Shown: piece by piece, positions 25,922-39,112 of the stretch
Layout of the letters: each line of letters starts with the position of its first letter
Numbering within the stretch: the stretch's first letter is position 1
Source of the DNA: Ceratodon purpureus
Taxonomy: Eukaryota > Streptophyta > Bryopsida > Pseudoditrichales > Ditrichaceae
Assembly: GCA_014871385.1 (NCBI GenBank)
Contig: CM026423.1
Coordinates: 7,292,967 to 7,356,966, forward strand
Length of the DNA stretch: 64,000 nt
Direction: 5' to 3'
Translations under genes and position numbers: made by a program
Notes under the pieces: model-generated
The model's database searches: none
The model's input: the letters and a program-made list of their open reading frames with translations, nothing else
Told to the model about the DNA's origin: nothing

Positions 25922-28119
25922 AATTATGTTTCCAAGACCTTCATTTAAAATGTTGTTATTGAATAGGTGGAAAACGATGTCAAATTTTTTCCATTATCTC
26001 TAAAACAATACATGGTAAGAACAAAAACCTATATTTAAAAAAACAGTGAGTAGAAGAATTTCTATACTTTTGAAAAGTTTTTATTTTAATTAAAAAGTTG
26101 CAAGTTCTATTAATGAATACAACAAACTCAAAAAAAAAATAGCTAATTCATAGGAACAACTTACAAATATTTGATTTTGATAAAGGTATAAAGGTGAAGT
26201 TATGGCTCCGCCATTACAGCAAGAGTGCATGCAGTACGTCATAAAGATATCCCTAAACAAGGCAACTTGACGTATCAATGTAAAAAGGTGAAAGAGCCTC
26301 TAGACTACATTAAATGTTAGTTGGAAGGGCCATAGAGCCTAGAGTATCTTGATTTTAGGATTGAACTTAGGATTTAGGAAATGGACTTAGAGCCCACGAG
26401 ATTTATTGAAGTCATCTTCCACCTTTTTTTTCCTTGTCATTTGATTTAATTTATTTATTTACTTTTACAAATATGTCCATCTTCATTATCTGAACATGTA
26501 TATTGCTCCATGCCTTGGTTTTCTTTAGAAACTAAAAAAATTGGATTGAATTCTTCACGCTCTAGCATGTGTATTAAGTTTGCACTTTGGAACGCTAGAT
26601 CAATAAGTTTTTCAAAAGAGTAGTTTGATTTAAATGTGAGCGGATTGTTTTGGAATGATAATGGTCTTGGAGGTGGCTCTTGCAATAGCCTATTGCTCCT
26701 TCTCATAGCTATTTTTTTCTGCTCCATCAACAATTATTTGTAGCATAGCGATGAGCATATTTATGAATTTAGTGAGATCCATGCATTCAAAATAGGAAGA
26801 TGTAATTTAGAAATTTTCCTCAAATTTTCTTGATTTTTTTTCAAGGCTATGCCTCTTGTAAGTGTTGGAATGGGATAAATTTGTGTGCCATTTGCTGTAC
26901 TTGCGGTGATTTGTTTGAGCTCTAATATGATTTGCAGTCCATCCTCTAGGTCTTGTGCCCGTGGTGATTTGGTTTAGCTCTGATTTAGCTTGCAGTGCAA
27001 ATATGACGTCAATTTTATTCACTTCCTACGCTACCTCTGCCGTTTATTACAATGCATGTGCACAATGCTTGAGCTTTAATTCCGCAACCAATTACATGTC
27101 AATGCATTGTCAACAATGGCTACTGATTTGGAGTTTATTAAATTTGGTATTGGTTTGGAGTTCATTAGGTTGGATGCAAGATCAACAATGGTTACCGCAT
27201 TTAGAGTTTAATAGGATTTGTTGTTGATTGATTTCTTACATTAAGTGTTTGTCACTTTTACCTTAACTTTCGCATTCAATCTCAAGTTTGCTATGCTGCA
27301 TTTTTAGTAAAGATATATTTAGTTTTTGGACTCAACGTTTGCCAAAATTTGCATGAATTGTGTTCATTATTCTCGCAGCCACCAATGAAAGCCAAAATTT
27401 TAATATGAAGACTAATTGCTACTATGTAGTGAATTCTATCTAGAGCCACTATTCCAAACGAATTTCTTTTGTAAATCCTTCTAATTGCCTATATGACATG
27501 GGTATTCTGATTTGTTCAGACCTTAGCTGAAGTTGCCCTTCTTGGGCTCCGAAACAAAAATATTGATTATCTCAACAAAAAATAATACCATTGGCTTGAA
27601 CATTACCCCAAACTCCCTTAACCCGATTCAAAAGAACTTTCGGGATTAATGATAAGATCTCTTAAGAGTGTGAATTAATGAGAATTTAGCCTAACAAAAG
27701 CTACTTCAATGGTGGAAACACCATTGAGCTTGAAGACGCGTACAACACCAAATCAAGTGCTTGCCAGAAAACAAAGCCCACTCAAGCCACCACCCTTATT
27801 CACTTCATTTTCCAGCAAGCACTGATCAACCCAGTCCTGTACCACTTACACCAAAGAACCTAACCCAATCACACCACCATGCAACCGTACTGTCAAAAGA
27901 CCAAATTCAGAACCACACCCAAAGTACTCAACCCCCAAATCCAACCCCATCCCAACATCCCACTCCCAGATCTACCCCCTCCCTACACCCCACCCCCAAA
28001 ATCTACCCTCACCAAACACCCCTCAAAAAACCCGCCACCACGCCCCCCAAATTAAAACACCCCCCCCTCAATCATCAATCTTGCCACCAACACAACACAC
28101 ACACAAAAAAGCAACCCCG

Positions 28120-28575
28120 CCACCTGCACATGCACCTGCACCGGCACCGGCACCCGGGCACCCGAATGCCGGGCGCGACCGCGCGGGACCGGGCGGGGCC
28201 GGCAAAGCGGGCAGCGAATGCAGCGCCGGGTCCCGACTGCATCGCCCGGACCACAACTTAACGCTGCGACGCAGTCGATTGCGCTTCAGCCCCGCAGAGA
28301 ATCCCATGCGCTTGGAGTCCCGGCGACGGAACAGGAGCGGAGGCGAGGGCGACACACCGCGAGCGAGCGCGCGCGCGAGCGAGATAGCGAGAGCGAGAGA
28401 GAGCAAGAGCGAGAGAGCAAGCGAGAGAGCCATCACGTGCAGGGCGGAGGCCGCTCGCGCACACGGGGGAGCCTCGCTCATGCGGAGGACAGCTTCAGGG
28501 AGAAGCGTGGTCGATGGATGCACGTGAAGCTCTTCTTGACACGAGTCGCCGGAGTCGGATCGCATCTCTGGTGAG
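28120..28575 (+). promoter_or_regulatory. GC-rich promoter / first untranslated exon of the SWO1-like gene
   Basis: Composition changes abruptly from C-rich (about 27900-28080) to CpG-rich. A short hexameric run (cacctgcaccggcacc type, 28120-28170) is followed by a purine-rich GAGA/GCGAG tract (28350-28430). A good donor, CTCTG|GTGAGT, lies at 28571. The next 850 bp are G/T-rich with poly-T and (TG)n runs, as expected for a leader intron ending near the gaggcag acceptor at 29408. The transcription start is inferred to fall around 28300-28500. Confidence 0.5.
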
Positions 28576-29473
28576 TTTCGTCGCCTGCCGATGGTTGTGT
28601 CTGAAGTGAGGGAGAGCGGAGAATTTTTTTCTTTCGTGGGAGTTCGTGTTGGTGGTGGAGGAGTTTGAGCTTGTGGCGATGGGGACGAGGGTTGGGGTGG
28701 TAGGGTTTTGGGGAGGTGCGATTGGTTTCGTGAGGTTAATCAGGCGATGAGGGTTTGTGAGTTTAGTTTCGGTTGGGGGATTTGTAATGCGCGTGTCTGG
28801 GGGTTGTGGTTCTCTGTAGTGAGGGGAGAATTGGCCTTTAGTGAGTGCCCGTGGTTGTGGTGTTTGAGTTTGTGGTTATGGCGTGAAATTATGAAGAGGT
28901 TGGGGTTGTTAGGGTTTTGTGGAGGGCATTGGGGTTGGAGGTTGTTGGTGTAGTTGGTGATTAGTTCTGTGAGTGAGATTACGTGTCGTGGTTTTGTGAG
29001 TTTGGTCTTGGTTGGTGGAGCCCTAATGTGGGGTTGGTAGTGTTTGGGGTCAGGGTTCTGTGCGGAGAGGGGAGAATTGGTGTTTCGTGGGAGGTTGGGG
29101 TTGTGTTAGCGATGGTGTGTGAGCTGGTAGTGTTTTGCGTTGATTGTAGTGAGTTTTTTTGAGAAATTTTGGGTGATTAGGGTTTTTTGGTGGTTATGGG
29201 GTTGGAGTTTGTTTGAACTTGTTGCAGTGGTTGCGTGGGTTGGTGGGAGGTGATTGAGTGGTTTTTTTATTTTTTATTTTTTATTTTTATTTTTATTTTG
29301 ATGTGTGTGTGTGTTTGAGAGGGGATTGTGAAGAGGATCGGGGGTTGTTGTAGAGTTCGTGGTGGTTTTCTGTGGTTTGGTGAATGAGATTGTGACTTTC
29401 TGAGGCAGAGCTATGCAGGGATGGGGGTGGAGCATTGATCGGTGAATTGGGAGGCGGAGTTTCCAGTCTGAGA

Positions 29474-32400
29474 ATGGAAGGTTTGCAGCGCCGTGTGGCG
29501 ATGGGAGAAGGGGCAGCGGATGGGGGACAATGTGATGTAGGAGGAGCAGGGGTTCTGGGGCTGGAGGTGAATGTAGCGAAGCCTGACGGGGCACCTGACG
29601 GTTCCGAGGCCATGGTGGAGGATGCGAATTCATTGCGGATGCAAGTGGATGGGGGACAATGTGATGTAGAAGGAGTAGGGGTTCTGGGGCTGGAGGTGAA
29701 TGTAGCGAAGCCTGACGGTTCCGATGCCATGGTGGAGGATGCGAATTCATTTCGGATGCAGGTGGATGGGGGACAATGTGATGGGGTTCTCGGGCTGGAG
29801 GTGAATGTAGCGAAGCCTGATGGGGCACCTGATGGTTCCGATGCCATGGTGGAGGACGCGACTTCATTGCGGATGCAGGTGGATGGGAATGAAGGAGCTG
29901 GATCTGATGCAGGTGCTTCGTCTTGCGATACCATCGGGGCTCTAGGCGATGCTTGTTCTATGGGAAGGACAGAGCGGATTAGGGCAGACATTGGTACAGG
30001 CGACGATGATCAGATAGAGTCCTCCTTGATTTCGGGGTTCGAGGCACAGAATCCAGGAGTGGGAAGTTCGTCGCAGCCGGATTCTGAGGCCGATATTGAG
30101 GAGGGTTATGGTCATTTGTTCACGGATATAATGAAAATACAGTTGCGAGCCCAAATTCTGGTTTTAGGGGACCTTTTGTAAGTGACTTTTATCAAGAGTT
30201 TAGAGTAATATTTCATTCATGTCGTTGTGAATTATAGAAGAAATGATTCAAGTTTGAGTTTATTTCAATATTGCCCTGAGATTTGTGCTGTCAATGTGTT
30301 CTGTTAGTCTGGCATGGCCTTAGCAAACTCCCCGTGTTCATCAGTTCCCAAATTCGAGGTTCGCTATCAAAGGTTGATTAGCAAACTAGCTTCTTACCTA
30401 CGTCTATACGTCATGAATGGTGCCCTTACATGAACCTGTTTCTTGTTCTTTACAGAAAGGGGATTGCACCAAGCCCGGAATGGTTGGAAGAGGCTTGTCT
30501 GGAACCTGGCATAGGTGTGTTTCAAACCCTAAATATATTGTTGCAAATCCGTCAATTCATCTTATCGAATTTCACAGGGTTTTGTGAAGGTGGTTAGTTT
30601 CTGGTATAGCTGGAGTATTAAAGTTGTCTTCTCCCTAATTGATTCCTTTCCTTCAGGTTGATATTGGGGGTCTGTTGATGCAATAGATCTAAAAGAAGGC
30701 TCTCTTGGCTTTTATCTTGGCCCTTGCCCGGATTCACCTTTGTAATTTGTTGATTATCTTATATTTTCAATACTTCACATGGTTCTGAGCACTGTCATTT
30801 TAAAGTCCAACTCTGTTATCTTAACTTAGTTTTTTCATTTTCCTGTTTTATCTTCCTTTCTATGTTTCTCGTGGCTGAAGTGCTTTCAATGATGTTGCTT
30901 CACTTTGACAGGGGTTGAATATGCGCTTCCCGAGCCTCTGGATGCCCCACGTGATGTTCCACCTGAATCAAATTTGCAGAATTTGGAAGTTACAATGTCT
31001 CCATCTGCAGAGTCGACAGATCCACCTACTGTTACGACTGCAGGAAGACTCTCAAACCCAGAAGATCCTTCGACAAGTGGAAAAGATTTTCTATATATTG
31101 ATGATTTAGCACAGGAGAGGGATGTTGCACCCTCAGGGCAACTGATGATCACATACGACGATACAACGACAGCCAGATCGAACCCAAATACGGCGGAAAA
31201 TATTTCCCAGGCCACTGATACTCTTGTTCATGAGAATGATAAGCATCTTGATTTGGCACAGGCTAGTGCGCAGGATGCACTAACAACTGCCACCTCCGCC
31301 CTTGCTCAGAGCCACATGGTGTGGGCCCGCCTTCATTCCCAAAACCACTCAGAAGAAGGAATAGCAAGGGATGCTCGAATAGCTTCTGTTGCTGCTACTG
31401 TTGCGGCTGCTGCTTCTGTTGCGAAAGCTGCTGTTGAGGCTGCTCGAGCAATTGCTGAGGTGTCAGTGGATGCCTTTATTCAAGCTGGTGGCTACCAGGC
31501 AGGTGATACCAGTTTGGCTCAGTTGGGCTCAACGAGATCAAAACCGTTACAGGTACGCTTACGGAATTGCAATACTCTTCTAAGCAAGTTCGTATTGGCA
31601 AATAAGTGTCGATATGGATATTTATTCATTTCACATACATGTTTCCCTGGTAATGAAGCAGAAATGAAAGAGTCTACTCTTTCCACTCGATGTTACAGGT
31701 GTTAATAGAAATAAGTATTCGAGATTTGTTTTGGAAAGTCTATGTAGTATTTGAGGGAAATGTGTTCGCATTGATCACATGCGTGTTGCATTAGTTCATG
31801 CTGATTGCAATAGTCGATTATGCAGATGCTATTTTCACTTGAGAGATGGTCCAGCTGATTGTGGATTAATTGCAGGTGGCTGGTTTGAACCAGTCTCTTC
31901 ACGGCAACACCAGGGAGAACACTTCTCAACATAGGACTGACATGGTGGAATCTGTTGTACAAGCTGCTGGAAAAGCAGCTGAAGCTGCCACACAGGCAGG
32001 AGTAGTTTTATCGAAGGCAAATCCATTGATACAAATGAGTGGTTTGAGTGAATTTTGGTCCCGAAAACGAAACGAGGGGAGTGAAGAGCATGAGCGCAAC
32101 GAATTTGGTGGAATAGATGAAGGTAATGGGATGGATGTGACTAATGAAGTGGGAGGATTTGGTGGACGACGCAAAGGAGATGCATCGAATGAAATAAACG
32201 CTGTCAATGAGGTCGGCGAGTTAGATGGAGGGAATGAAGAGGATGCGGCAGAGGAAATGGAAGATACTCAGGAAGAAGACACCGTATCTCAAGATATACT
32301 GAATTTAGATGACATAATGGGCGATGTACATGGAGGGGATATTGCGAACCAGGACTTCGCTGTAGAAGGTGATATGGTTGCGCCGAATGGAGACCAAGAT

Positions 32401-35400
32401 GGAACAGCAGCAGCGAATGAGGCCGAGGTATTTGTAGAGAATGGAGTTGGAATGGTGGAAGCGAATGGAGATGAAGATGTTGGAGCGAATGAAGTTGAAC
32501 TGGTTCCTGTCAATGAAGTGGCTGAAGCAATTGAACAGGAAAAGTATATTGGTCCAAGGTCAAGAAAGTCTAAACGAGGCAGAGGAAGAGGACGAGGAAG
32601 ATCTCAGGAAGCACCTAGCAGAGCGAAAAGATTGAAGAACTCAGTTGGAGCTTCGTCTGCCATTCCAGTGGCCCAAGCTCTGGAAAATGAAATGCACCAA
32701 GGTGAACCGGAAAGCCCGAAGAATGATGGGGATGCAAATGCAAGAAGTGAAGAACGTGGTGTCTTGATGAAAAATTCGACTATGAGCACTTCTGGGAAGG
32801 ATATATCTGATTCGGCCCCTCTCGAACCATATGGAGAAGACACACCTGCCTCAGCAGCCGCTCAAATCCCAGAAGATGAGATTCAAAGGAAGGACGATGC
32901 CCCGGAAAGTCCAAAGACTGTTAGGGGTGGAAACGCTAGAGGGAGAAAACGGGGTGCAAAGGGAATGGTAAGGACACCTGTGACCACTTCTAGGAAAGGT
33001 TTACCTCCCGCAGTCCCTGTCCAAGCTTCTTGGGAAGAGAGACCATCCCCAGCAGCTGCTCACTCTAAAGAGAATGACATGGAGGAACAGGGTGGTGTAC
33101 CGGAAAGTCTGAAGACTGTTAGGGGTGGATACACGAGGGGGAAGAAACGTGGTGGGAGGCAAGTTGGAAGAACACTTCTGAGGATTTCTCGGAAAGTTCA
33201 ATCTCCTACAGTCTCTGCCCCTTCGGGCGAAGATCAACCTGCCTCAGCCGCCGCTCGAACTCCAGGGAAAGAGATGCTAAGAGAGGACGACGGACGAGAA
33301 ATTGCAAAGACTGTTAGGGGTGGATACACGAGGGGGAAGAAACGTGGTGGGAGGCAAGTTGGAAGAACACTTTTGAGGATTTCTCGGAAAGTTCAATCTC
33401 CCACAGTCTCTGCCCCTTCGGGCGAAGATCAACCTGCCGCAGTCGCTGCTCACATTAAAGAGAATGAAAAGCAGGAAGAGGACGACGTACGGGAAAGTCC
33501 AAAGACTGTTAGGGGTGGATACACGAGGGGGAAGAAACGTGGTGGGAGGCAAGTTGGAAGATCACCTTTGAGCACTACTAGGAAAGATCTATCTTCCACA
33601 GTCTCTGCCCCTTCTGGAGAAGATCGACCTGCCTCAGCCGCCGCTCGAAGTCCAGGGGAAGAGATGCTAAGAGAAGACGAGGTACGGGAAAGTCCGAAGA
33701 CTGGTAGGGGTGGATACATGAGGGGGAAGAAACGTGGTGGGAGGCAAGTTGGAAGATCACCTTTGAGCACTACTAGGGAAGGTGTACCTCCCGCAGTCTC
33801 TGCCCAAGCTTCTTGGGAAGCGATACCATCCCCAGCATCTGCTCACACTAAAGAGAATGAAATGCAGGAAGAGTACGATGTACGGGAAAGTCCAAAGACT
33901 GGTCGGGGTGGATACATGAGGGGGAAGAAACGTGGTGGGAGGCAAGTCGGAAGATCACCTTTGAGCACTACTAGGGAAGGTGTACCTCCCGCAGTCTCTG
34001 CCCAAGCTTCTTGGGAAGCGATACCATCCCCAGCATCTGCTCACACTAAAGAGAATGAAATACAGGAAGAGGACGATGTACGGGAAAGTCCAAAGACTGG
34101 TCGGGGTGGATACACGAGGGGGAAGAAACGTGGTGGGAGGCAAGTTGGAAGATCACCTTTGAGCACTACTAGGGAAGGTGTACCTCCTACAGTCTCTGCC
34201 CAAGCTTCTTGGGAAGAGAGACCATCCCCAGCATCTGCTCACACTAAAGTGAATGAAATGCAGGAAGAGGACGATGTACGTGAAAGTCCGAAGACTGGTA
34301 GGGGTGGATACACGAGGGGGAAGAAACGTGGTGGGAGGCAAGTTGGAAGATCACCTTTGAGCACTACTAGGGAAGGTGTACCTCCCGCAGTCTCTGCCCA
34401 AGCTTCTTGGGAAGAGAGACCATCCCCAGCATCTGCTCAGACTAAAGAGAATGAAATGCAGGAAGAGGATGATGTACGTGAAAGTCCGAAGACTGGTAGG
34501 GGTGGATACACGAGGGGGAAGAAACGTGGTGGGATGCAAGTTGGAAGAACACCTTTGAGGATTTCTCGGAAAGTTCAACCTCCCACAGTCTCTGCCCCCT
34601 TGGGCGAAGATCAACCTGCCTCAGCCGCTGCTCTCACTAAAGTGAATAAAATGCAGGAAGAAGACGATATACGGGAAAGTCCAAAGAATGTTACGTGTGA
34701 GAACGTAAGTGGGAAAAAACGTGGTGTGAAGAAAATGGTGAAGACACCTGTGAGCACTTCTAGGAAAGATGCACCTCCTCTTTCCGCAGCAGATGATTGC
34801 AGTCCAGAGAATGGAATGCAGAGAGAGGGTGATGTTTCAGAAAATCCGAAGGTCAGGGGTGGAAGCGCAAGAGGGAAAAAACGAGGTGCAAAGGAAATTG
34901 AAAAGACACCGGTGAGCGCATCTGGGAAAGGCACAGCCGAGCGGGACTTGAGAGAGCCTGAAAGTGACAGGAACATACGAGATGTTCCAGAGCACGCTGT
35001 GGAAGGGTCTGCAGTGGAGGTGCGTGAAATCTGGTTAATATTCAGATTGACAGCTAGGACATATGGACCTCTTTTAGACAATACATGGTCCATGAATCTG
35101 CTTGAAAGTTTCAATCTTGCTGATTTGATTCTGTTTGCTTGCAGGTCATGACTGATGAAGTAGGATTGAGAGGTGGCTGGTTCTCAGGCACAGTTCTTAA
35201 GATGAACCCAAATGAAGCCTTTGTGGAATTACACGATCTTCTTACTGATGATGGTCAGTGCTCAAAACCTCCTCAATCTTCAGATATGCTGCTTACTACT
35301 GGTATCGATTCGTTTTGCTTAGTCACACTATAGTAGCGTGTTAGCAATTCCGATGGAAGTACAGCAAGCCGATAGGATACCTACCTCCGGGTGCTTTCAG

Positions 35401-38044
35401 CAGGAAGTCTATGCCCACGCAAATACAGAATTTGTTTTGGCGAATTTATCTCTACGCTGCAGAAATTTAAGTGACGTAGATCAAGCATTGATGAACCTTT
35501 TTCATTGAGAACTTGTACATCAGAAGTCAATATCTTATCGTCATGCTCATGAACAGCAGACTATGGAATTATAGAATGATAATTCAGGTTTTTGTTCTAG
35601 ATTTTTTCCGATCATTTTTTATTACATTTCTGTCATAAATTTTCTACTTTGCTGCGTCCATAGCTCGCAACATCTGAAGTACATTTTATGGTATCACTCT
35701 AGTCTTATATTCGCTTACGCTGCTTTTCTAAAATGAATGAACGGGTATGTCTTCTCCGTTAGTCGATAACTTGTGAAAATAAGAAATTCTATTCTTTGGG
35801 TTTGTTTAGAGTTTTCTTACAGGTCAAGTAACGTCAAGTTATGTTCGCTGATTGCAGGCAAATCGAATGTAAGAGAGTGGTTTCCTCTTGTGGAGGGGTT
35901 CAATCCAGACCGCCCACGAAGACACATCCGACCTATCCATCCATTTAGCATATTTACTGAAGCTGGTTCAAGAAAGCGACGGCGTGTAGCGTTAGGTTCT
36001 CAAACTTGGCATATAGGTGACCATGTGGATGCTTTCTTTCAGGACGCGTAAGTTCTCTGAACCTTTTTCATCGACGATATGCTAGTTGCGCATATACAAC
36101 AAGTTAGCGCTTGCCGTATTGCATGCTGTTTTTGTAGCGATTAAAAAACGTTTAAGTCTGATAAATATTCAATCAAAAGCTTGACAAAATTTATGATAGC
36201 TGGCAAGAATATCAAGTTTGAATCTTTTAGAATCTTTTAAGAATTTTCATTGCTTGTTGAAGATTCATGATGAAAGAGATTGCTTAAGTTTTTAAAATCA
36301 TAAATTTTTATAATCATGGTAGTTGTCTAGATTTTTGTTTAGAAAATTCCGAGCGTGGAAGACTCCTGTGTTACTTATTCTGCTTAGGTATGGCTTATGA
36401 CATCAGTATGTGTTACCTGTGAGTTCAGGTGGTGGGAAGGAATTGTAGCGGAATTGAATGATTTATATCCAAGCAAGGCTACCATCTATTTTCCAGGTTT
36501 GAAAACATCTCAAAATTTTGACAGAATGCTTGAATGAGAATGTTTAATTGTCTAAATACCTGGAAATCTTAAGGAAGTTGTCCCTGAATTTTACAAGGAC
36601 TTGACTGTACATGGACTTTAGTTATGCCTCCATTTGTGAATGGACAAATGCCTTCGGAGCAGTACTTGTAGAAGAACTCCCATTGAACCATAGGCAGTTC
36701 TGAATATTTGCTCTAAAATCTTTGTTAGGACGAATCTCATGGTGCACTAATGATGAGGGCACTCAATTGGGCTCAGAAGTTTCTTCATTACATGCAGTTG
36801 GTACTTGTAGGTGCACACGCTTATAGTGGAAAATGATACTTGGTTCTTTTGGTTAATAACTGTTAATTTGTCCCCGTGCAGAAGAAAACGATACACAGGT
36901 TGTAAAGACGTGGGATTTAAGGCCTTCTTTTCAGTGGAAGGATAACAAATGGACGCCATGGAAGAATCCAGTACTACTAGAGGTAACATCATCTGTCTTA
37001 GGTGGACTATTGTATGCTTTGCAATTGCTCAATAATTTTGCGGTCTTCAACTTATAAAGCATTGGTCATGTCATAAACACTTGTAATTACAAATTTGGGA
37101 ACTTCTAGGGATTTAAAGATAACTTAATCTCGTTATGCAGTATGAAAATGTGTCTGCAATTTGTGAAATAGAGACAGAATCACAATCTCATTCTGTTCCT
37201 TAGAGTCTCTTACGACCTCTATACAGTCGTAAATGCTTTCGGGCGGAAGGGGGTTTTGAAATACGGTTTCCTACCAGATTTATAAAGCGGGTTTTAGAAT
37301 TCTAGAGTGAATCCAGTTTATCTTATCCGGGTTTATCATCAAGGATCGTAACTTCTACGAAGGTTCATATCTGGCCAATCTTTGTTACAGTTGTACCGGA
37401 CATTTAAATGATGTAGATGACTCTTTACTGGATCTGATATGTTCTGTGATATGGAACCCGAGGGTAATCGGTTTTTTGTACAGTACCTTCTTGTAGTCTT
37501 GATTATTGAAGTGTAGATTTGTTGGCTTAAGCAGGATGAACGACCACAGAAGCGACATAGAACTGTTGGTCCAATTAAGAGCAGTACGAAGGGTGGACCA
37601 GAGGATTTGATTGCTCAAAAATCAAATGGCAAGTCCAGCACGCAGAGAACCGAGAGGGTGGAGATACCAGAGGACTCTAGAACAATACCAGAGCCCATAT
37701 CTTCTAGAAAGAAAACGCCCATCAAGATGCTGCAGGAAAGTAAAATATCATTTAAGCGGTCAAGTAGAAGTAAAATGTCATTCAAGCGGTTGAAGACTTC
37801 GGAGAACGAGGATGCAAGCCAAAAACAAGAGGGGCTCAGCACCATGACCAGACGTAGAGCGCAACTAAAGGATGTGTTGTCACCAGGAACCTCAAAGAAA
37901 CTAGACTTTACCACGGACTCCATCGCATCCACAGCATCTGCAAGCAAAGTTGATGCATCACGGAATAAGGCATCCATTACAAAAGCCAAGCCAAGGCATT
38001 GGAGAAAAAAGGTATTGTCTGATGTAGCGCTACTGCAGGATTGA
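29474..38044 (+). CDS. SWO1/G2484-1-like Agenet (plant Tudor-like) domain protein with basic repeat array
   Basis: Nine exons join in phase to 1841 residues: 29474-30177, 30456-30514, 30912-31552, 31876-35019, 35145-35253, 35858-36047, 36429-36496, 36882-36982 and 37535-38044. Family marks are the N-terminal FTDIMKIQLRAQILVLGDLLKG segment at the exon 1-2 junction; an alanine-rich helical region near residues 360-460 (ALTTATSALAQSHMVWARL...VAATVAAAASVAKAAVEAAR); and two Agenet units after residue 1517 (GLRGGWFSGTVLK...VELHDLL, then HIGDHVDAFFQDAWWEGIVAEL and VKTWDLRPSFQWKDNKW). Agenet domains are Tudor-like readers. Arabidopsis SWO1/G2484-1 is a nuclear protein tied to salt tolerance and RNA processing. 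Unusual here are three acidic repeats near the N terminus and about eleven basic repeats in exon 4. The start is the first in-frame ATG; exon 3 and the last exon's end are the least certain. Confidence 0.85.
29519..29885 (+). repeat. Three in-frame acidic repeats (129/117/117 bp) in the SWO1-like protein
   Basis: Units starting at 29519, 29648 and 29765, each beginning gatgggggacaatgtgat, encode about 40 residues of the form DGGQCD..GVLGLEVNVAKPDG..MVEDANSLRMQV. Copies differ by small in-frame deletions. They lie in residues about 16-137. Confidence 0.9.
32900..34920 (+). repeat. Array of about 11 in-frame 195/198-bp repeats in the SWO1-like protein
   Basis: The core encoding RGGYTRGKKRGGRQVGR recurs with its ggtgga block at 32926, 33124, 33319, 33514, 33709, 33907, 34105, 34303 and 34501, with decayed versions at 34696 and 34858. 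Spacing is 195 or 198 bp, always in frame. Each 65-66 residue unit has a basic RGG/KKRGG core, Ser-Pro sites (ESPKT, GRSPLS, RPSPAS) and an acidic end (QEEDDVRE). Middle copies are nearly identical and edge copies diverged, the pattern of unequal crossing-over. Confidence 0.95.
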
Positions 38045-39112
38045 ACTTCCTGAGCCACGACACTAATTACTCTGACCCTATCCCGAATATCTTTCTTGGC
38101 TCTCGAAGATGTGCCTTATCATCCGTTGGCCTTCAGTGAGGTTCTGGTTGATGCTTTGTCTGTAGATATACGATACTCTGCGATGGAGTGAATCTTCTAA
38201 TCATTGTAGTTGTTATCATTCCTTTATTGCCCCACCAAATCTGTGGTAGGGATTGGAAAATGTAGATTGATAACTGGCTGTGTTTTGTTGGACAATTATG
38301 ATTTTTTCTCCCAGTACCCTAGCTTGAACGTGGAACTTCTATTTCTGCTACAGTAGTTGGATCCGGAACACTATTCTTATGGAACGTACAGGCTGGGGAG
38401 ATTGGTTACGAGTGACAGCAGAGTTGATCTTGTAGCGGACGCCATTCAGATGAACACTATCAGTGGAAACAGTTACCTCAACATTAGACAAGTAACCAGG
38501 TGAACAACACAGAACGGGGTGTGCAACTGGCTTTGAATGATTTGACCTCAAATTCAGTGCACTAATGTCTCAATTCTAAGCGTTCTGGAATCTCTCTCAA
38601 GCTCTTCAGCTTAGACAACAACAGACCTCGTTACCTTCTAGTATGAAGGTACCTATTTCCTGAAAAAGATGTGCATAGTATGATGTAATTAACAGGGATT
38701 TTGACAAAGCAAACTGTCCATGTGGACATCCTTTGCCAGGAAATCAAAAATGGTTTTGAGCACTACACATTTCAGTTAAATTGTTTGTATTAGAGTTATT
38801 TGTAAAGCCATCTTGTATTTGACTTACATACCATGAGTGCAGATGAGATATAATCTCATCTCCTTACTCTAAATAGATGAGGAAGAGTTTGGTGGTCTCT
38901 CCATTCGTGGAGTACAAGCTTGGTGGTGGTCTTTAAAGCCAAGGACTATTAGTGTAAGGAAACAATGATGGCAAATGTGTTTTCTTTGAATTTAAAGACC
39001 ACCGAGTTTTTCTAATATAGAGACCTTTATTCTAATATAGAGACCTTTAAGCTCTTCTATGCCCCTCAACTATTTGGAGTAAAAAATGATAATACAATAA
39101 AGTGAAATTTAA
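38045..39112. other. 3' UTR of SWO1-like gene and intergenic DNA
   Basis: No gene seen. A 20-bp direct duplication (tctaatatagagacctttat twice) lies at 39011-39050, just outside the transposon that follows. Confidence 0.5.

Larger units (their letters stand above)
20859..27720. other. Long AT-rich interval without a recognisable gene
   Basis: Nearly 7 kb of strongly AT-rich sequence. No conserved coding frame was found. A 90-residue ATG frame on the minus strand at 26455-26727 has a fairly natural composition but no family I know. The interval holds three short tandem repeats, listed separately. It probably consists of decayed transposons. Confidence 0.55.

Noticed and set aside
26455-26727. 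Minus-strand ATG frame of 90 residues (MEQKKIAMRRSNRLLQ...)
   Set aside because: No recognised domain and it lies in AT-rich decayed DNA; possibly a transposon gag remnant, but no zinc knuckle or protease motif is visible.
32900-34920. Regularly spaced repeats that might look like a CRISPR array
   Set aside because: Spacing is in codon units, the intervening sequence is itself repeated, and the whole lies in one open frame of a eukaryotic gene.
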